From the NCBI RefSeq assembly GCF_022763305.1, contig NZ_JALEGT010000051.1, positions 24,103-88,102 of the forward strand: DNA of 64,000 nt. The letters run 5' to 3'. The position numbers were made by a program, and so were the translations under genes. The DNA is from Marivita sp. (GTDB lineage: Bacteria > Pseudomonadota > Alphaproteobacteria > Rhodobacterales > Rhodobacteraceae). The notes below the pieces were generated by a model. It worked only from the letters and a program-made list of their open reading frames with translations. It made no database searches and was not told the origin of the DNA. This document shows positions 28,092 through 38,063 of this stretch, piece by piece; position 1 is the first letter of the stretch; every line of letters begins with the position of its first letter.

Positions 28092-28578
28092 AAGCAAAAT
28101 CAATGAGCCCGGCCCCAAGGCTGACGAGGCGAGCGCACCGAAACCGGCCATGCCTGATCCGTCGCGCACCGCAACGGAGTTCAAGGCCTCCGCGCCCAAG
28201 GCCAAGCCTGCGGCCTCGGTCCTGTCGAGCGACCTGCACATCACGGGCAACCTCAAGACCACCGGCGACATCAATGTCGAAGGCACCGTCGAGGGTGACA
28301 TCCGCGCGCATCTTCTGACCGTCGGCGAAAGTGCCACGATCAAGGGCGAAGTGGTGGCGGACGATGTCGTCGTCAACGGCCGCGTCGTGGGCCGTGTGCG
28401 CGGCCTCAAGGTGCGCCTGACCGCGACGGCGCGCGTCGAAGGTGACATCATCCACAAGACCATCGCAATTGAATCCGGCGCCCATTTCGAAGGCTCGGTG
28501 CAGCGTCAGGACGATCCGCTCAACGGCGGCAAGAAGCCTGTTGCGCCGGCCCCCGCCCCGGCGGCGTCGAACGGGTAA
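28081..28578 (+). CDS. Bactofilin (polymer-forming cytoskeletal protein)
   Basis: ...SSDLHITGNLKTTGDINVEGTVEGDIRAHLLTVGESATIKGEVVADDVVVNGRVVGRVRGLKVRLTATARVEGDIIHKTIAIESGAHFEGSVQR; starts inside the M23 gene. Confidence 0.95.
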   Translation: MFSKSKINEPGPKADEASAPKPAMPDPSRTATEFKASAPKAKPAASVLSSDLHITGNLKTTGDINVEGTVEGDIRAHLLTVGESATIKGEVVADDVVVNGRVVGRVRGLKVRLTATARVEGDIIHKTIAIESGAHFEGSVQRQDDPLNGGKKPVAPAPAPAASNG

Positions 28579-28604
28579 GACCCACCGACGTTACCTCGTC
28601 GGAC

Positions 28605-28632
28605 AGGCCGCCTTCGGGCGGCCTTTTCTTTT
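28605..28632. terminator. Intrinsic terminator after bactofilin
   Basis: AGGCCGCC-TTCG-GGCGGCCT-TTTCTTTT; preceded by CCGACG-N6-CGTCGG (28585-28602). Confidence 0.9.
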
Positions 28633-28635
28633 GGC

Positions 28636-29610
28636 TCAGTCCTTGGCTGTCGGACGTGGACGCCGCATCCGGCGTTCGCGATACACGATCATCAGCCCGC
28701 CGATCACGATCAGAAGCGCACCCGGCCAGAGATCATCCACCGGGGCTTCGTCAAAGAAGACCCAGCCCAGCAGGAACGCGATGGGGATGCCGAAATAGCT
28801 GAACGGTGCCAGGTTGCTGGGCTCGGTCATCCGGTAGGCCACCACGAGGCACAGCACCGCCGATCCACCGAAGAGGCCCATCAGGACAATGAAGGCGAGG
28901 TCTTCGGCACTGGCGACCGGGGTGAACCCGCCCACTGCCAGTGCCAGCGTGAACGAGCCCAGTGCCGCGATGGCCGAGGAATAGAGATTGAACAGCGGGG
29001 TCGGCACGTCCGGGTCGATCAGCCGCGCGGTCACACCGCTGAACGCGTAGAGGAAGGACGCCCCCACCGGCAGCAGCAAAGCCCAGGTGAACGCGTCGCT
29101 TCCCGGGCGCAGGACCAGGACAACCCCGACGAAGCCGACCGCCACGGCGAACCAGCGCACCCAGCCCACCCGTTCCCGCAGGAGCGGCACCGCCAAGGCA
29201 GTGGTGAAGAGCGCGGTCGTGTAGGAGATCGTTGTTGCCGTGGCAAAGGCCATGATGCCCAGCGACAGGTAGAACATCAGCTGCGCAAAGGTCACGGCCG
29301 CCCCCCGCAGCGCCGCAAGCCGCCATTGGCGGATGCGCATCGGACGCCCGCCCTGCCGCCAGCTGGCCGTCATCCACAGCGCGATGAAGCTTGGCACCAG
29401 CCCGAAGAGGTTGCGATAGGCCGACAGCTCGGCGGCGCTGTAGCGCGGCGAAAGGTGCTTGATGATCAGACCCATCAGGTCAAAGAGCACGAGCGCCGCG
29501 ATGCTGATCAGGATGCCCAGAACGGCATTGTCCGTAGATCTGCGGCTTGCGGGTTCGGAGGCGCCATTCTGCGGTGGCGCCGTCCGGTCCATGGTGTTGC
29601 GCGGGATCAC
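28636..29610 (-). CDS. DMT/EamA family transporter
   Basis: 10-TM pattern; ...[41 protein letters not shown]... Confidence 0.9.
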   Translation of the reverse strand: MIPRNTMDRTAPPQNGASEPASRRSTDNAVLGILISIAALVLFDLMGLIIKHLSPRYSAAELSAYRNLFGLVPSFIALWMTASWRQGGRPMRIRQWRLAALRGAAVTFAQLMFYLSLGIMAFATATTISYTTALFTTALAVPLLRERVGWVRWFAVAVGFVGVVLVLRPGSDAFTWALLLPVGASFLYAFSGVTARLIDPDVPTPLFNLYSSAIAALGSFTLALAVGGFTPVASAEDLAFIVLMGLFGGSAVLCLVVAYRMTEPSNLAPFSYFGIPIAFLLGWVFFDEAPVDDLWPGALLIVIGGLMIVYRERRMRRPRPTAKD

Positions 29611-30335
29611 AACACGCGCTTCAGGAAGGCGCGCGTGCGGGCTTCGCGCGGATCCGAAAACAGGGTTTCGGGCGGTCCTTCCTCGAGGATGCGCCCGGCG
29701 TCGAGGAAACAGACCTTGTCGGCCAGTTCGCGGGCAAAGGCCATTTCATGCGTGGCAAGGATCATCGTCATGCCTTCGGCCCTGAGTTGGCGCAGCACGT
29801 CCAGGACCTCGCCCACCAGCTCGGGATCGAGCGCGCTGGTGATCTCGTCAAAAAGCATGATCTCGGGCTGCATCGCCAGCGCGCGGATGATCGCGACGCG
29901 CTGCTGCTGACCGCCCGAAAGCTGATCCGGGTAATGGTGCATCCGCTGCCCCAGATCGAACCGCTCGAACAGCGCCTTGACGGGTGCCTCCAGCACATCG
30001 CGGCTCTTGCCCAGCACCCGACGCGGGGCGAGCATGACATTCTCGGCGGCGGTCATGTGCGGAAACAGGTTGAACGACTGGAAGACGATTCCGATACGCG
30101 CGCGGATTGGCTGCGGGTTCAGACCGGGTTCGCTGATGTCCACGCCATCCAGCAGGATGCGCCCGTCGTCGATGGGTTCCAGCAGGTTGATGCAGCGCAG
30201 CAGCGTGGACTTGCCCGACCCCGACGCGCCAATGAGGCAGACCATCTCGCCCTCGTCCACCGTCAGGTCGATGCCCCGGCAGACCGGGTTGTCACCGAAA
30301 CTCTTGGTGACGCCCTGCAGGTCCAGTTTCGCCAT
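29607..30335 (-). CDS. Amino-acid ABC transporter ATP-binding protein
   Basis: Walker [11 protein letters not shown], signature [16 protein letters not shown], Walker [19 protein letters not shown]-type. Confidence 0.95.
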   Translation of the reverse strand: MAKLDLQGVTKSFGDNPVCRGIDLTVDEGEMVCLIGASGSGKSTLLRCINLLEPIDDGRILLDGVDISEPGLNPQPIRARIGIVFQSFNLFPHMTAAENVMLAPRRVLGKSRDVLEAPVKALFERFDLGQRMHHYPDQLSGGQQQRVAIIRALAMQPEIMLFDEITSALDPELVGEVLDVLRQLRAEGMTMILATHEMAFARELADKVCFLDAGRILEEGPPETLFSDPREARTRAFLKRVL

Positions 30336-31186
30336 CAGCTCTGCCGCCGCCGCTGTTTGTTCATCAGGTAATCGGCGTACCGCGTGGCCGGGATGGTGAG
30401 CGCGAGAAAGATCACCGCCGCGCCGACATAGGGCGTGAAGTTCGCAAGCAGCGACTTGTAGACCCCCGCCTGCCGAAACACCTCGACCGGGCCGATGAAG
30501 CTGAGAAGTGCGACGTCTTTCTGCAGCGCGATAAAGAGGTTCATATTGGCCGGGGCCACGTTGCGGATCGCCTGCGGAAGCACGACATAGCGCATGGTTT
30601 CGCCGTCCGACAGACCGAGCGAGGCCGCCGCCGCGCGCTGGCTGTGATGGATGGAGTCGATGCCCGAGCGGATCACCTCGGCGACGTAGGCCGCGTAGAC
30701 AAGGATCAGCGCCAATGACCCCCAGATGTACGGCGAATTCCACGGGCGTGGCAGGCCAAGTCCGGGAATGCCGAACCCGATCAGGTAGATCACGAGGATC
30801 ACCGGCAAGCCGCGAAACACGTCCGTATAGATCGCCCCGAAGAGCCGCAGCGGATAGAGCGCGGGCGAACGCACATCGCGGAAAAGCGCGATCACCAGAC
30901 CCAGAACGGCGATGATCGGTGCGCACCACAGGAAGATGGCGACGTTCATCAGGAACGCATCCAGCAGTCCCGGAAAGGTCCGCGCAAACACCTCGCCGTT
31001 GAAGAAACTGCGTTTCACCGCGTCCCAGCCGGGGGCCAGCGGCACCAGCAGCACAACCACCAGCATCACCGCAAACGTCGATCCTGCCGCGATGGTGATC
31101 GACCGTCGCCGCAGACGTTGCTCATAGGCTTGGCGACGGGTCAGCGCTGGCGCTGACCCGCGTGGCAGGCTTGTCTGATCGGTCAT
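30335..31186 (-). CDS. Amino-acid ABC transporter permease
   Basis: ...[57 protein letters not shown]... Confidence 0.93.
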   Translation of the reverse strand: MTDQTSLPRGSAPALTRRQAYEQRLRRRSITIAAGSTFAVMLVVVLLVPLAPGWDAVKRSFFNGEVFARTFPGLLDAFLMNVAIFLWCAPIIAVLGLVIALFRDVRSPALYPLRLFGAIYTDVFRGLPVILVIYLIGFGIPGLGLPRPWNSPYIWGSLALILVYAAYVAEVIRSGIDSIHHSQRAAAASLGLSDGETMRYVVLPQAIRNVAPANMNLFIALQKDVALLSFIGPVEVFRQAGVYKSLLANFTPYVGAAVIFLALTIPATRYADYLMNKQRRRQS

Positions 31187-31187
31187 G

Positions 31188-32024
31188 TCACTCGATCACG
31201 GGAACGCCGGTGGCATCCTGCAACCAGGTGGCTTCGATCTCGGCCAGCTTGCCGCTTTCCGTCAGCGCGGTGATCGCCGTGTTGACGCAGTCGCGCAGCG
31301 GGTTGCCGTCCTCGAACAGCAGACCGAACTGATCCGGGTTCTCGGACCGTTCTGCCGGGAACTGACCAAGGATCACACCACCTTCGACCACCACCGCCGA
31401 CAGATAAAGTGCGGTTGGCAGATCGAACAACGCAGCATCAATCTGGTTGGCCTGCATCGCAGCGGTCACGTCTGTGTTGTCACCGTATAACAGAGGGTCT
31501 TTCTCGGGCGCCACGATCTCGGTCAGCTTCGGCAGTGCCGTGGTGTTGGCATCCGCGCCCCAGACCAGCCCCTTGAGGCTGTCGAGCGTCGCGGTGGCCC
31601 CTGCATCCACCACGCTTTGCGTCGTCAGAACCGCCATGGCCGAGGTGTAATAGGGCAGCGAGAAATCGACCATCTGCTCGCGCTCGGGTGTGATCGAGTA
31701 TTGCTGCATGTTGAAGTCGAAATCCTTGGCTCCCGGCTGGATCGCCTCGTCGAACGAGGTGCGGACCCATTTCACCGCGTCGGCCTCGAAGCCAAGCTCT
31801 GCCGCGATGGCATAGGCCACGGCTGCTTCGTAACCTTCCCCGCTTTCGGGCGCATCGTTCAGCACCCAAGGGTAATAGGCCGGGTTGCCGGTGGCGATGG
31901 TCAAGACGTTCTCTTCCAGCGTCAGCCCGGCGGCACAGCTGCTATGCCCGGCAGCAAGAGCCACCGACGATGTGGCAGCAAGAAGACATGCGGAAGTCAC
32001 GACGGTTTTCATTGGGGTTTTCAT
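31188..32024 (-). CDS. Amino-acid ABC transporter substrate-binding protein
   Basis: Signal peptide; ...PAYYPWVLNDAPESGEGYEAAVAYAIAAELGFEADAVKWVRTSFDEAIQPGAKDFDFNMQQYSITPEREQMVDFSLPYYTSAMAVL... Confidence 0.93.
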   Translation of the reverse strand: MKTPMKTVVTSACLLAATSSVALAAGHSSCAAGLTLEENVLTIATGNPAYYPWVLNDAPESGEGYEAAVAYAIAAELGFEADAVKWVRTSFDEAIQPGAKDFDFNMQQYSITPEREQMVDFSLPYYTSAMAVLTTQSVVDAGATATLDSLKGLVWGADANTTALPKLTEIVAPEKDPLLYGDNTDVTAAMQANQIDAALFDLPTALYLSAVVVEGGVILGQFPAERSENPDQFGLLFEDGNPLRDCVNTAITALTESGKLAEIEATWLQDATGVPVIE

Positions 32025-32435
32025 TGGTCTGATCGTCCTACCCTGTTGAGTCGGTCAGAGGTTAGACGGCGGCATGGATTTGTCCAGCAAGCAGCGCGCC
32101 TGCACGCGTCACTCATGGCGTGCCGGATCGGGATCGCCTTGTTTTCCGTCGCAGCTCCGGGCTGCCCCGGGTCAACTCGCCCATACCGCGAATGATCAGC
32201 TCTCCCTGAAGCAACGCTTTGCTCCCGCTCCGTGCCGCACAGCAAAGACCAAACGGTCCAAACAGTCTCGAATTTTGGTCTGACTCAGAGCAGAATTGCG
32301 CTGCCGCCCGTGCGATAAAACAACTATAGAGTTAGCAGTACACCGTATCGCCGAAGCGGGATTTCGTTCGTCCGCGCAGGCTCATTCCAGTGCAAACACT
32401 TTACCCCCTTCACAAGTGTATCCGGAGTATTGGGC

Positions 32436-33071
32436 ATGCTTCATGCCGCCAAGAGAGTGCTGATTCTGGATGAACAGACGCTTCTCACCGACCTGATCAG
32501 AACGTCCCTGAGCGCCACCGGCAAATACGTCGTGTCCTGCGCCGCCAGCCTGTCTGCCGCAACGGATCTGCTGAACTGCCCGGAAACGCCCCCGTTCGAC
32601 ATCATTCTCCTCGACACCCAGTTCGGAAAACCGCTGACCGTCCGGGACGTTGCCCATATCGCAGAGCTCTGCGCACCCGTGCAGGTCGTTCTCTTCGCGG
32701 CACAGGCCGACAAGGCATTCATCGATCGATGCGTCGCCGTCGGGGCCTTTGGCTTCGTCCCGAAGACGTTGTCGTTCCAGGCGTTTGAAAGCGTTCTGGA
32801 CTTCATCTTGACGGGTCAGATGTTCATCCCCGCCGACCTCGGGTCCACAGCGCGCGGGCACGGCGCCCCCGATCCGTCATTGTTGAACCCCTGCGAAATC
32901 CGGGTTCTGGAGAAAATCTCGGTCGGCATGTCGAACAAGGAAATCACGGACTCGCTCAGCCTGCCGGAATCCACGGTCAAACTGCGGGACCGTTCGATCT
33001 GCAGGAAACTCGGCGCGGCGAACAGGACACAGGCTTTGGTCAACGCGCAGCGACACGGTCTGGTCAACTGA
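32436..33071 (+). CDS. NarL/LuxR-type response-regulator-like transcription factor
   Basis: Receiver-like N-terminus (RVLILDEQTLLTDLIRTSL...PFDIILLDTQFG...GFVPKT) and GerE HTH (LNPCEIRVLEKISVGMSNKEITDSLSLPESTVKLRDRSICRKLGAANRTQALVNA). Confidence 0.85.
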   Translation: MLHAAKRVLILDEQTLLTDLIRTSLSATGKYVVSCAASLSAATDLLNCPETPPFDIILLDTQFGKPLTVRDVAHIAELCAPVQVVLFAAQADKAFIDRCVAVGAFGFVPKTLSFQAFESVLDFILTGQMFIPADLGSTARGHGAPDPSLLNPCEIRVLEKISVGMSNKEITDSLSLPESTVKLRDRSICRKLGAANRTQALVNAQRHGLVN

Positions 33072-33091
33072 CCTTGACCGCCCTCGCGCTA

Positions 33092-33355
33092 TCAGCTGCG
33101 TCGCCCTTTCCAGCCGCCCCGCCGCTTTGGCGTCTGCGCGGCGCTCAGCCCTTCCGTCAGCACCTGCGTCATCGGGTGACCCGCCACCGGATGACGCTCG
33201 AGCAGGGTGCGGATCAGCGTCTGACTGTCCGCATCGACCGGCACCGCCAGCGCCCAGTCGAGAAAGATCGACCGGCACTCCTCGTAGGTGATCCCGTCGA
33301 TCTTGAAGGCCTCGGCGATCAGTCCCTTGGGGTCGGTGGCGTCACCCTTGCGCAT
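33092..33355 (-). CDS. Small conserved-looking hypothetical protein downstream of glnE
   Basis: MRKGDATDPKGLIAEAFKIDGITYEECRSIFLDWALAVPVDADSQTLIRTLLERHPVAGHPMTQVLTEGL...; 3 bp from the glnE stop. Confidence 0.7.
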   Translation of the reverse strand: MRKGDATDPKGLIAEAFKIDGITYEECRSIFLDWALAVPVDADSQTLIRTLLERHPVAGHPMTQVLTEGLSAAQTPKRRGGWKGRRS

Positions 33356-33358
33356 GGC

Positions 33359-36151
33359 TCACTCCTCGTCACTCACATCGGGTAAGGCAGCGGCGATCAC
33401 ATCCGCCGCGCGCCGGGTATGATCGTCCAGAAGCGCCTGCAGAGCGTCAATGCTGTTGGTTCCGGTGATCCGGCACAGAAACTCCGACGCCGCGCTGATG
33501 TCCCGATCCGGCGTCAGCGTGGTCTCGGAAATCAGCCGCGAGCCGATCTGCAACGCCCAGCACAGGTTGTAGGTCGCGCTCAGCGTTTCCGCCGCGTCCT
33601 GTGACAGCCATCCGCAGGCGGCACCACGACCCAAAGCATCGGGCACCGTGGTCAGCGGACCACCGGCGATCAGCGCGGCAGCCTGCGCCACAAGTTCGAT
33701 ATCCTGCAACCGCCCCTGCCCCAGTTTGGCTTCCCATGGCCCGCCCTCGCCCTTGGCCGCCGCGATCCGGTTGCGCATGATCGCCACCTCGCGCAACACC
33801 TCATCACGGTCGCGGGATTCGGCCATCACCTCGGTTTGAACGGCGCCGACATCCTGCATCAGCGCGTCGGGTCCGGCGACACAACGCGCCCGGCTGAGCG
33901 CCAGATGCTCCCACACCCAGGCATCGGATTTCTGATAACTGCGGAAGGAGTCGAGACTGGTCGCCACCGGCCCCTGATTGCCCGAGGGACGCAGCCGCAT
34001 GTCGATCTCGTAGAGCCGCCCTTCGGCCATCGGAGCGGTCACGGCGGTGATCAGCGCCTGTGTCAGCCGCGCGTAATAGGTCCGGGTCGCCAGGGGGCGG
34101 CGGCCTTCGGACATTTCAGCCTCGCCCGGATCATAGATCACGATCAGGTCCAGATCGGACCGCGAATGCAAGCGGCGCGAGCCTAGACTTCCCATGCCCA
34201 CCACAACGGCCCCGCGCCCCGGACAGGGGCCGTGCTTGCGCGCGAACTCGGCCTGCACCTCGGGGGCAAGTGCCGTCAGCGTGGCATCCGCCAGATCGGC
34301 ATATTGCGTGCCCGCCTCTTCGGCCCCGATCAACCCGCGCAGAAGATGGACACCAACCCGGAAGTGCCATTCCTTGCCCCAGCGCCGCGCGGTGTTGAGC
34401 TTGTTCTCGTAATCGCCTTCCCGCGCGAGAAGATCGGCCAGCGCCGTCTGCAACGCGTCACGCCCCGGCCAGTCGGAAAAGAAATCCCCGCCGATCACCG
34501 CGTCGAACACCGACGCGTTGCGCGACAGATACCGGGCAAGGTCGGGCGACACACCCACGATGTCGATCAGCAGGTCGATCAGCTGCGGATTGGCCTCGAA
34601 GAGCGAAAACACCTGCACCCCGGCGGGCAGACCGCTCAGGAACCCGTCAAAGGCCATGAGCGCCTCCATCGGGTGCGAGGTCTTGGCGAGCCGTCCAAGG
34701 ATCTCGGGTTGCAGCCGCTCGAAAATACCGCTGCCCCGCGCCGAGCGCAGCGCGGGATAGGTGCGCCATCGAGACACGATTTCCGAGTTCTCCAACTCCT
34801 CGGGCACCGCGCTGCGTTTTGAGGGCGTGCTGTCGCCGCCAAAGAAGCCTTCGGTCAGGGCGTGGGTTTCCTCGAGTCGCGTGCGCAGGTCCCGATGCAG
34901 CGACGCGCGGTCGGTGCCCATGAAGGCGGCCAGCCGGTCGAACCCCTCGTTTGATTGCGGCAGGTCATGGGTCTGCGCATCGCGCAGCATCTGCACGCGG
35001 TGTTCGACCTCGCGATGGGCGCGGTAATGCCCTGTCAGCGTGTCGGCCACATCCTGAGGCACCCAGCCCTTGTCGGCCAGCACCGCCAGCCCCGGCACCG
35101 TGCCGCGCACCCGCAGGTCGGGGTCGCGACCCCCGGCAATGATCTGGCGGGTCTGGGTGAAGAACTCGATCTCGCGGATACCGCCGCGCCCCAGTTTCAT
35201 GTTGTGCCCCGGCAGGGTGATCGGCCCGGCCAGCCCTTTGTGGTCGCGGATCTTGCGCACCATGTCATGCGCGTCTTCGATGGCGGCGAAATCGAGATGC
35301 TTGCGCCAGACAAAGGGCGTCAGGGTCTTGAGGAATTTTTCGCCCGCCGCGATGTCCCCCGCGCAGGGCCGCGCCTTGATATAGGCCGCGCGTTCCCAGG
35401 TCCGACCAAGGCTTTCGTAATAGCGCTCGGCGGCCTCCATGGCGAGGCAGACCGGAGTCACTGACGGATCTGGCCGCAGCCGCAGATCGGTGCGGAAGAC
35501 GTAGCCGTCGCCCGTCAGGTCGCTGAGCATGGCGCACATCTTGCGCGTCGCCCGCACCAAGGCGGATCGCGCCTCGTGATAGTCAGCCGGGTCAAAGCGG
35601 GTCTCGTCGAAGAGGCAGATCAGGTCCACGTCCGAGCTGTAATTCAGCTCTCCCGCCCCCATCTTGCCCATCGCCAGCGCCACCATGCCGCCTGCCTGTT
35701 CCGCATCGTCTTCGTTCTGGCCGGGCAGCTTGCCGCGTTTGATCTCGTGCAGGGTGGTGGCGCGCAGGGCGAGATGCACCGACAGATCGGCGAAATCCGT
35801 GAGCGCCTGTGTGACGGTCTCGAGCGGCCAGACCGCGGCCAGATCGGCCAGCCCGGTCAGGAGCGCGACGCGCCGTTTGGCCTGACGCAGCCGTGCGGGC
35901 AGCCCATCTGGGGCGGTGGCCCGCAGAGTCGCGTGCTCGTGCAGAAGCGCGGCTTCGGGATCGTCCAGCGCCCCTTCGAGCCAGTCGCTTTCCTTGTCGA
36001 TTAGCGATTTGAGGTAAGGGCTGCACCCGCCCGCCCCATGGATCAGCTTTGCCACATCCCCGGTCGCCCAAGGGGTTGCCCTGAGCGCATCAGCGCCCTG
36101 TTCGGGCTCATAGGCATGGGGAAGACGGGTGATGCGGCTGGCAAAAGTCAT
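33359..36151 (-). CDS. glnE: Bifunctional glutamine-synthetase adenylyltransferase/deadenylyltransferase
   Basis: GKMGAGELNYSSDVDLICLFDE, GRTWERAAYIKARPCAGD, LGRGGIREIEFFTQTRQIIAGG, GMGSLGSRRLHSRSDLDLIVIYD; duplicated GlnE domains. Confidence 0.97.
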   Translation of the reverse strand: MTFASRITRLPHAYEPEQGADALRATPWATGDVAKLIHGAGGCSPYLKSLIDKESDWLEGALDDPEAALLHEHATLRATAPDGLPARLRQAKRRVALLTGLADLAAVWPLETVTQALTDFADLSVHLALRATTLHEIKRGKLPGQNEDDAEQAGGMVALAMGKMGAGELNYSSDVDLICLFDETRFDPADYHEARSALVRATRKMCAMLSDLTGDGYVFRTDLRLRPDPSVTPVCLAMEAAERYYESLGRTWERAAYIKARPCAGDIAAGEKFLKTLTPFVWRKHLDFAAIEDAHDMVRKIRDHKGLAGPITLPGHNMKLGRGGIREIEFFTQTRQIIAGGRDPDLRVRGTVPGLAVLADKGWVPQDVADTLTGHYRAHREVEHRVQMLRDAQTHDLPQSNEGFDRLAAFMGTDRASLHRDLRTRLEETHALTEGFFGGDSTPSKRSAVPEELENSEIVSRWRTYPALRSARGSGIFERLQPEILGRLAKTSHPMEALMAFDGFLSGLPAGVQVFSLFEANPQLIDLLIDIVGVSPDLARYLSRNASVFDAVIGGDFFSDWPGRDALQTALADLLAREGDYENKLNTARRWGKEWHFRVGVHLLRGLIGAEEAGTQYADLADATLTALAPEVQAEFARKHGPCPGRGAVVVGMGSLGSRRLHSRSDLDLIVIYDPGEAEMSEGRRPLATRTYYARLTQALITAVTAPMAEGRLYEIDMRLRPSGNQGPVATSLDSFRSYQKSDAWVWEHLALSRARCVAGPDALMQDVGAVQTEVMAESRDRDEVLREVAIMRNRIAAAKGEGGPWEAKLGQGRLQDIELVAQAAALIAGGPLTTVPDALGRGAACGWLSQDAAETLSATYNLCWALQIGSRLISETTLTPDRDISAASEFLCRITGTNSIDALQALLDDHTRRAADVIAAALPDVSDEE

Positions 36152-36212
36152 GGTGGCAGATGGCCACGGGTTTGTGGAAAGTGCAATGGCTCTGCAGCCG
36201 CAGCGCAAAGCA

Positions 36213-36568
36213 TTCCGGTCAACAGGTTTGCCGGACCAGGCAGAGGCTCTGCCGGGTCGCTCTGTCTCGTCTGATCTGGTCGTAAAGGAGGCGGCGCCGC
36301 TCCTTGGCCTGACGCTCTCTTGCCTGCTGCCGGGGCTATCCCCGGGACCTGTGCCCCTGTCGGGGCCTTCTGAAACCGGTTTCTCATGGTCACCCCTGAC
36401 GGGGATCAAGAGAGGTCCATTCTGTGTTCGCGGCCTGGGAGTGACCCTACCCGCTCGATGCGCATCGTGGGCGGGGGTATGCGGTGCAAGCGGTTAAGGA
36501 TTTGGAAAGCCCTCGTACGGTCACGTCAGGAGCGAATGGCCGATGTGCGGGACGTTCCGGCCATTCGC
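36213..36568. repeat. Hairpin-rich non-coding stretch upstream of glnE
   Basis: GGCAGAG-G-CTCTGCC (36239-36253); AAGGAGGCGGCGCCGCTCCTT (36285-36305); CCGGGG-CTAT-CCCCGG (36330-36345); GCCCC-TGTC-GGGGC (36353-36366); GAAACCGGTTTC (36372-36383); CCCC-TGAC-GGGG (36393-36404); CGATGCGCATCG (36456-36467); GCGAATGGCCG-N15-CGGCCATTCGC (36532-36568). Confidence 0.7.
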
Positions 36569-36936
36569 AGCAAGTGCAAAATGCGTCCCTGCCGACCGAC
36601 GGGTGAGTACAGGGACCAGTCAATCGGACCCATGGTCGAAAACTGACGGGCTTCGGGGTCAGCGATGGCACGTCGGTTTCATAAGCTTGCCAGCCGACGC
36701 TCTAAGGAAAAGACATCGTTGGAACGCTTTACTGGCAAGGTGAAGAGCTTGGAACCCGGACGCGTGGCAAGATCGCCGGAGACCTTTGTAAAGAGGCTAC
36801 GGGAGGAGTCGGTTTCTGAAGTGGTGTGAGATGTCTGACGGGAATGGCGTTGTTTTCAGGGTCGAAGCCCGGCACAAGAGACTTTGAGCGGTTGCACCCG
36901 AACGCGGCACGACGACGTGGTTTAAGGAGATGACAC

Positions 36937-37560
36937 TTGGCTTGGGTGTTCAATTCGGAAACGGTGGGACACTACACCACCACGTTCAAATTCCTCGATG
37001 GCGACGACATGAAGCTGTCGGTTCTGGACCCATATGTTGATGTCGGGATCAACCCGCCGGATGCCCTCGAAGCGACCCATTGCGGGCGGCCCATCGACAC
37101 GACATATCTGCCGACCCGGGCGCGGCCTTCGGGGCGGCGGCGCAGGCTGGCGGATGTCGTCGGGTGCCGGATCGGATTCATCGTGTCCGAAAAGTTCCGC
37201 GAGATCGTCGAGCGGTTCGAGCCGGGCGTGCATGGGTTTCATCCGATCACGATGGAATGGAAATCGGGCGAACCTGAGACCGGGCATTACATCTGGATCA
37301 TCCACCGGGCGATCAAGGGGCTGCACCCGACGCTGATCCACCCGCCCTATCCCGGGCCGATGGGTTTCTGGGACGGTCTGAATCCGCGCCGCCATCCGGA
37401 CGGTAAGGCGGTGTTCAGCGCCGAGGCCATCGGCGATGCCCATGCATGGTCCGATCCGCAACTGGACTACAGACGCATCGTCAGCGACGCCTTGTCAGAT
37501 GCCTTTATCGAGGCGGGGCTGACCGGTTACACGCGCGCTCGGCATATCGACGTGGTGTGA
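36937..37560 (+). CDS. Imm11-like (DUF1629) putative immunity protein
   Basis: TTG start with AAGGAG 7 nt upstream; ...LADVVGCRIGFIVSEKFREIVERFEPGVHGFHPITMEWKSGE...VFSAEAIGDAHAWSDPQLDYRRIVSDALSDAFIEAGLTGYTRARHIDVV; family call from memory. Confidence 0.6.
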   Translation: MAWVFNSETVGHYTTTFKFLDGDDMKLSVLDPYVDVGINPPDALEATHCGRPIDTTYLPTRARPSGRRRRLADVVGCRIGFIVSEKFREIVERFEPGVHGFHPITMEWKSGEPETGHYIWIIHRAIKGLHPTLIHPPYPGPMGFWDGLNPRRHPDGKAVFSAEAIGDAHAWSDPQLDYRRIVSDALSDAFIEAGLTGYTRARHIDVV

Positions 37561-38063
37561 TGCGCCACAAATCCAAATCTGTCTGATTTCAAAGAGTACT
37601 GATCCCGCACGCGATCAGCGAGGTACGAAAATGTCCACTGTCGGCGATTTGTACTTCCCCAAAGGTTTTCGGCAGGTCGTTGCGCAGGCACTTCTGTATG
37701 CGGGACCCGCCGCAGCCTGTGTCGTGAAGAACGCCGAAGGGCGTCCCACCTTTGCAGTTGAGGAGCCGATGCACTGAAAATGCGTCGCGCGCGGGCCTTG
37801 GGAGGCCGACATCGCGCAGGGGGATCGAGTTACCACCCAGGGAGGGGCAGCGTGGCTGGGCAGAATGGGTAGCTCTCGAACGGGGAGGAATAATAGGGGC
37901 CGGCTTGTTTTACGACCTCAACACCGGGCCGGACAACTACTTCAGTCTCGACAAGTTGCGGACGGCGAAATGGGCTGGGAACGGACGAAGGCACGCGCGG
38001 TGAAGGTTCGACGCGGGCGCGGTAGTTTGGGCTCGAAGCGGTCTTACATCCTTCGATGCACCC

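Noticed and set aside
36152-36409. N-terminal extension of glnE
   Set aside because: Translation (MIPVRGDHEKPVSEGPDRGTGPGDSPG...) is low-complexity and passes through the hairpin-rich region; GlnE starts naturally at MTFASRITRLPHAYEP (36151).
36152-36936. Possible RNase P or 6S RNA gene
   Set aside because: Hairpin-rich, but I could not find the conserved RNase P cores or a 6S-like open-promoter bulge.
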